Of a stretch of DNA of 6,398 bases, positions 5,020 through 6,398 are shown in pieces. A model generated the notes under the pieces. The model saw only the letters and a program-made list of their open reading frames with translations. It ran no database searches and was not told the DNA's origin. The position numbers and the translations under genes were made by a program. Positions within the stretch are counted from its first letter, which is position 1. The number at the start of each line of letters is the position of its first letter. The DNA is taken from contig JAFXWT010000230.1 in the NCBI GenBank assembly GCA_017542695.1, positions 1-6,398 of the forward strand, given 5' to 3'. Origin of the DNA: Clostridia bacterium. Its GTDB lineage: Bacteria; Bacillota_A; Clostridia; Oscillospirales; CAG-272.

Positions 5020-5040
5020 ACGCAAAATAATGCGTTTTTA
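5020..5040 (+). terminator. Weak terminator at the end of the operon
   Basis: ACGCA (5020-5024) pairs with TGCGT (5031-5035) around a 6-base loop, and a T-rich tail follows. The stem is only 5 bp, so termination may be partial. It lies directly before the next promoter's -35. Confidence 0.45.
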
Positions 5041-5069
5041 TTGACAAGACAAAAATATTGTGATATACT
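5041..5069 (+). promoter_or_regulatory. Strong extended -10 promoter of the surface-protein gene
   Basis: Exact TTGACA (5041-5046) is followed after 17 bases by TATACT (5064-5069), with TGA before the -10 as a TGn extension. The predicted start, near 5076, lies inside a Fur-like palindrome. The promoter's strength suggests abundant expression when derepressed. Confidence 0.9.
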
Positions 5070-5070
5070 T

Positions 5071-5090
5071 TTGAATGATAATCATTATTT
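5071..5090 (+). promoter_or_regulatory. Fur-box-like operator over the start site
   Basis: TGATAATCATTATTT (5076-5090) matches 13 of 15 positions of the Bacillus Fur 7-1-7 box TGATAATNATTATCA. The 19 bases at 5071-5089 match 15 of 19 of the classical Fur box. The core AATGATAATCATT (5074-5086) is a perfect odd palindrome. Its place, just after the -10, is ideal for blocking transcription. Fur, Zur and PerR boxes are alike, so the metal sensed is uncertain. The window has no Fur-family gene, and the site also forms part of an overlapping hairpin. Confidence 0.6.
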
Positions 5091-5116
5091 CAAAATGAAA
5101 CGAAATAATGATTTTT
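5080..5116 (+). promoter_or_regulatory. 12-bp leader hairpin near the mRNA 5' end
   Basis: AATCATTATTTC (5080-5091) pairs perfectly with GAAATAATGATT (5102-5113) around a 10-base loop, followed by TTT. In the transcript it would sit within a few bases of the 5' end, like stabilising 5' stem-loops of abundant mRNAs. The A/U-rich stem and short U tail make it a poor terminator. At the DNA level its second arm carries another half of the Fur-like sequence, so it may instead be a second operator half-site. Confidence 0.55.
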
Positions 5117-5117
5117 C

Positions 5118-5135
5118 CCACTTGTTGAGTAGTGG
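5118..5135 (+). promoter_or_regulatory. Second small leader hairpin
   Basis: CCACT (5118-5122) pairs with AGTGG (5131-5135) around an 8-base loop, directly after the 12-bp hairpin. About 40 bases of unpaired A-rich sequence then lead to the ribosome binding site. No known riboswitch consensus was recognised in this leader. Confidence 0.35.
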
Positions 5136-5189
5136 ATTTCCGAAAAAACCAAATTTATAAAAAAATAAATTTCAAGAAAGGACAAAACC

Positions 5190-6398
5190 ATGAAAAAAGT
5201 TTTAGCAACAATTCTTACGATCATGTTTGTTCTCAGCTCCCTTTCGATAGTCGCTTTCGCGGGCGAATATCCGAAAACGATCACAAGAGAAGACAACATG
5301 ATCAGCTTCACAGGTCTCGATTTCAATCAGAAGAACAACATCTGGGCGAAATACGACGACGCGGAAGGCAAATGGGTATCCACAGGTCTCCAAGGTCAGT
5401 ATTACACGGCTGACGACGGGTCTGAATTCTATGCCGCATACAGCTTTGCCGACGATGTTTACTACGTTTGGGAAAACGACAAGTTCGTAAAGTATGAAGC
5501 GGATGATTTCTACGACGATCCCGTTTACGGTTCGGCTGCTTACAGAGCGAACAACGTATACCTCTCCGAACTCGGCGGCGCGGACAGCTACCTCAAGCAC
5601 CTCGATTGGTCTCTCAGTGAGGACGGCGAATATATCACACTCAAAGCAAACGATTCCAGTGCGACTCCCGGTATCTTCCTCACAACAGACGAAGAAGCTC
5701 AGTACCTCCCCATCGGCGAGGAATCAAAGGGCAAAGCGGAATATGTTTCGATCAGATACAGAAACAAATCGTCCGCAACGACAGCTACGTTCGGTTTCGT
5801 AACGAACAACACAAACGGCGGCCGTTCCTTCATGGAAAGGTCCTCGACAAATTTCACGATCGAACCTAACACGGGTGACTGGGTGACCCTTACTTTCTCG
5901 ATGTATGAGGCCAACTCCGCAATGGGCCACGAGCAGAACAACAACGGTTCCGCATGGGGCTCCAACCTCACGACGTTCATCATCTTCCCGTTCGGTCACA
6001 ACATCACTGACGGCACAGGTTCTTATGAATCCGCAGAAATGGACATCGACTACATCGTCATCGGTTCCGAGGAATTCTGCAAGAACTACAAGAGCGAACT
6101 CCAGGCGCTTGAAGAGAGCGTTTCGAGCATCGAACTTGTATCCGCTCCCACAAAGAAAGATTATTATGTAGGCGACACGGTCGATCTCGAAGGTCTCAAG
6201 ATCAAAGCCACATATACGGACGGCACGACGGATATTATCACTGACTGCTCCGCAACGTACGACTTCACATCCGCAAACGACAGCGCTGTAGTTACACTTA
6301 AATACGGCGCAAACGTAACTCCGATCACGTATAACGTGAAAGTGACAGGCATTTCCGACGTTGAGATCACAGCTCCCGCAAATAAGACGACGTATGAC
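5190..6398 (+). CDS. Secreted Ig-like repeat protein (3' end missing)
   Basis: An open frame of 403 codons running off the window, so the C-terminus is unseen. The start is supported by AAAGGA 7 bases upstream. Residues 1-24 form a Sec signal peptide (KK, hydrophobic core, AFA before the mature GEYP). Residues 25-110 are rich in Asp, Tyr and Trp, with short strands such as NIWAKYDD and YYVWENDKFVKYE. Residues 111-292 look beta-rich, ending in MDIDYIVIG, a pattern like the last strand of carbohydrate-binding or jelly-roll modules; no catalytic motif is seen. From about 312 to 387 lies a bacterial Ig-like domain of group 3 type (YYVGDTVDLEGLKIKATYTD). A second begins at about 388 (ISDVEITAPANKTTYD). 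It is probably exported and surface-bound through its missing end. The strong Fur-box promoter suggests metal-regulated, abundant expression. Ligand and function are unknown. Confidence 0.85.
   Translation, partial: MKKVLATILTIMFVLSSLSIVAFAGEYPKTITREDNMISFTGLDFNQKNNIWAKYDDAEGKWVSTGLQGQYYTADDGSEFYAAYSFADDVYYVWENDKFVKYEADDFYDDPVYGSAAYRANNVYLSELGGADSYLKHLDWSLSEDGEYITLKANDSSATPGIFLTTDEEAQYLPIGEESKGKAEYVSIRYRNKSSATTATFGFVTNNTNGGRSFMERSSTNFTIEPNTGDWVTLTFSMYEANSAMGHEQNNNGSAWGSNLTTFIIFPFGHNITDGTGSYESAEMDIDYIVIGSEEFCKNYKSELQALEESVSSIELVSAPTKKDYYVGDTVDLEGLKIKATYTDGTTDIITDCSATYDFTSANDSAVVTLKYGANVTPITYNVKVTGISDVEITAPANKTTYD

Noticed and set aside
5202..5999. Alternative frames on both strands within the secreted-protein gene
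   Set aside because: The long open frame from 5190 has a signal peptide, ribosome binding site and Ig-like domain; the others are its shadows.
1..6398. CRISPR array, insertion sequence or prophage gene
   Set aside because: No regularly spaced repeats, transposase or integrase motifs, or terminal inverted repeats were seen on either strand.

Overview
The window reads as a chromosomal segment of a member of the Clostridia (Bacillota), probably an uncultured gut or rumen Oscillospirales-like lineage. This is inferred from four things: a Spo0H/SigH-like sigma factor, a CxxC-x17-CxxC zinc-ribbon protein typical of Clostridia, a secreted protein with group-3-type bacterial Ig-like repeats, and moderately GC-rich genes separated by very AT-rich spacers with textbook sigma-A promoters. 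The exact taxon cannot be read from the sequence.

Left part (1-587). There is no protein gene here. A tRNA-Gln(CUG) gene lies on the minus strand (207-280, CCA encoded), with an extended -10 promoter behind it (301-329) and a strong intrinsic terminator directly after it (166-207). The tract beyond the terminator holds two tRNA-derived pieces: a 16-base direct copy of the tRNA 3' end (31-46) and a 12-base inverted copy of its T arm (145-156). This suggests a tRNA-associated scar or a dispersed repeat. The spacer 330-498 is AT-rich and appears empty.

Middle part (499-1595). A consensus promoter drives a SigH-like sigma factor (588-1109) whose start codon lacks a clear Shine-Dalgarno and overlaps the stop of a possible 7-codon leader ORF. 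A second promoter follows. Its predicted transcript begins almost exactly at a 64-65 nt tRNA-like element (1173-1237) that keeps acceptor, D and T arms but has no room for an anticodon arm. This element is the 5' leader of a small zinc-ribbon protein gene (1274-1555), which ends at a clear terminator.

Operon (1628-5039). An extended -10 promoter precedes five tightly packed genes: a PsbP/Mog1-like lipoprotein, a NifS/IscS-type cysteine desulfurase, tsaE, tsaB and rpiB. The gaps are 2, 4, -4 and -1 nt. The desulfurase (sulfur donor for thio-modified tRNA and Fe-S clusters) and TsaE/TsaB (t6A37 of tRNA) point to tRNA maturation. RpiB is pentose-phosphate metabolism, and the lipoprotein at the head is unexplained.

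Right end (5041-6398). A very strong promoter carries a near-consensus Fur box over its start site and a leader with a perfect 12-bp hairpin. It drives a secreted protein that runs off the window. This protein has a signal peptide, an uncharacterised beta-rich N-terminal region and at least one complete Ig-like domain. The iron- or metal-responsive control is inferred from the site alone.
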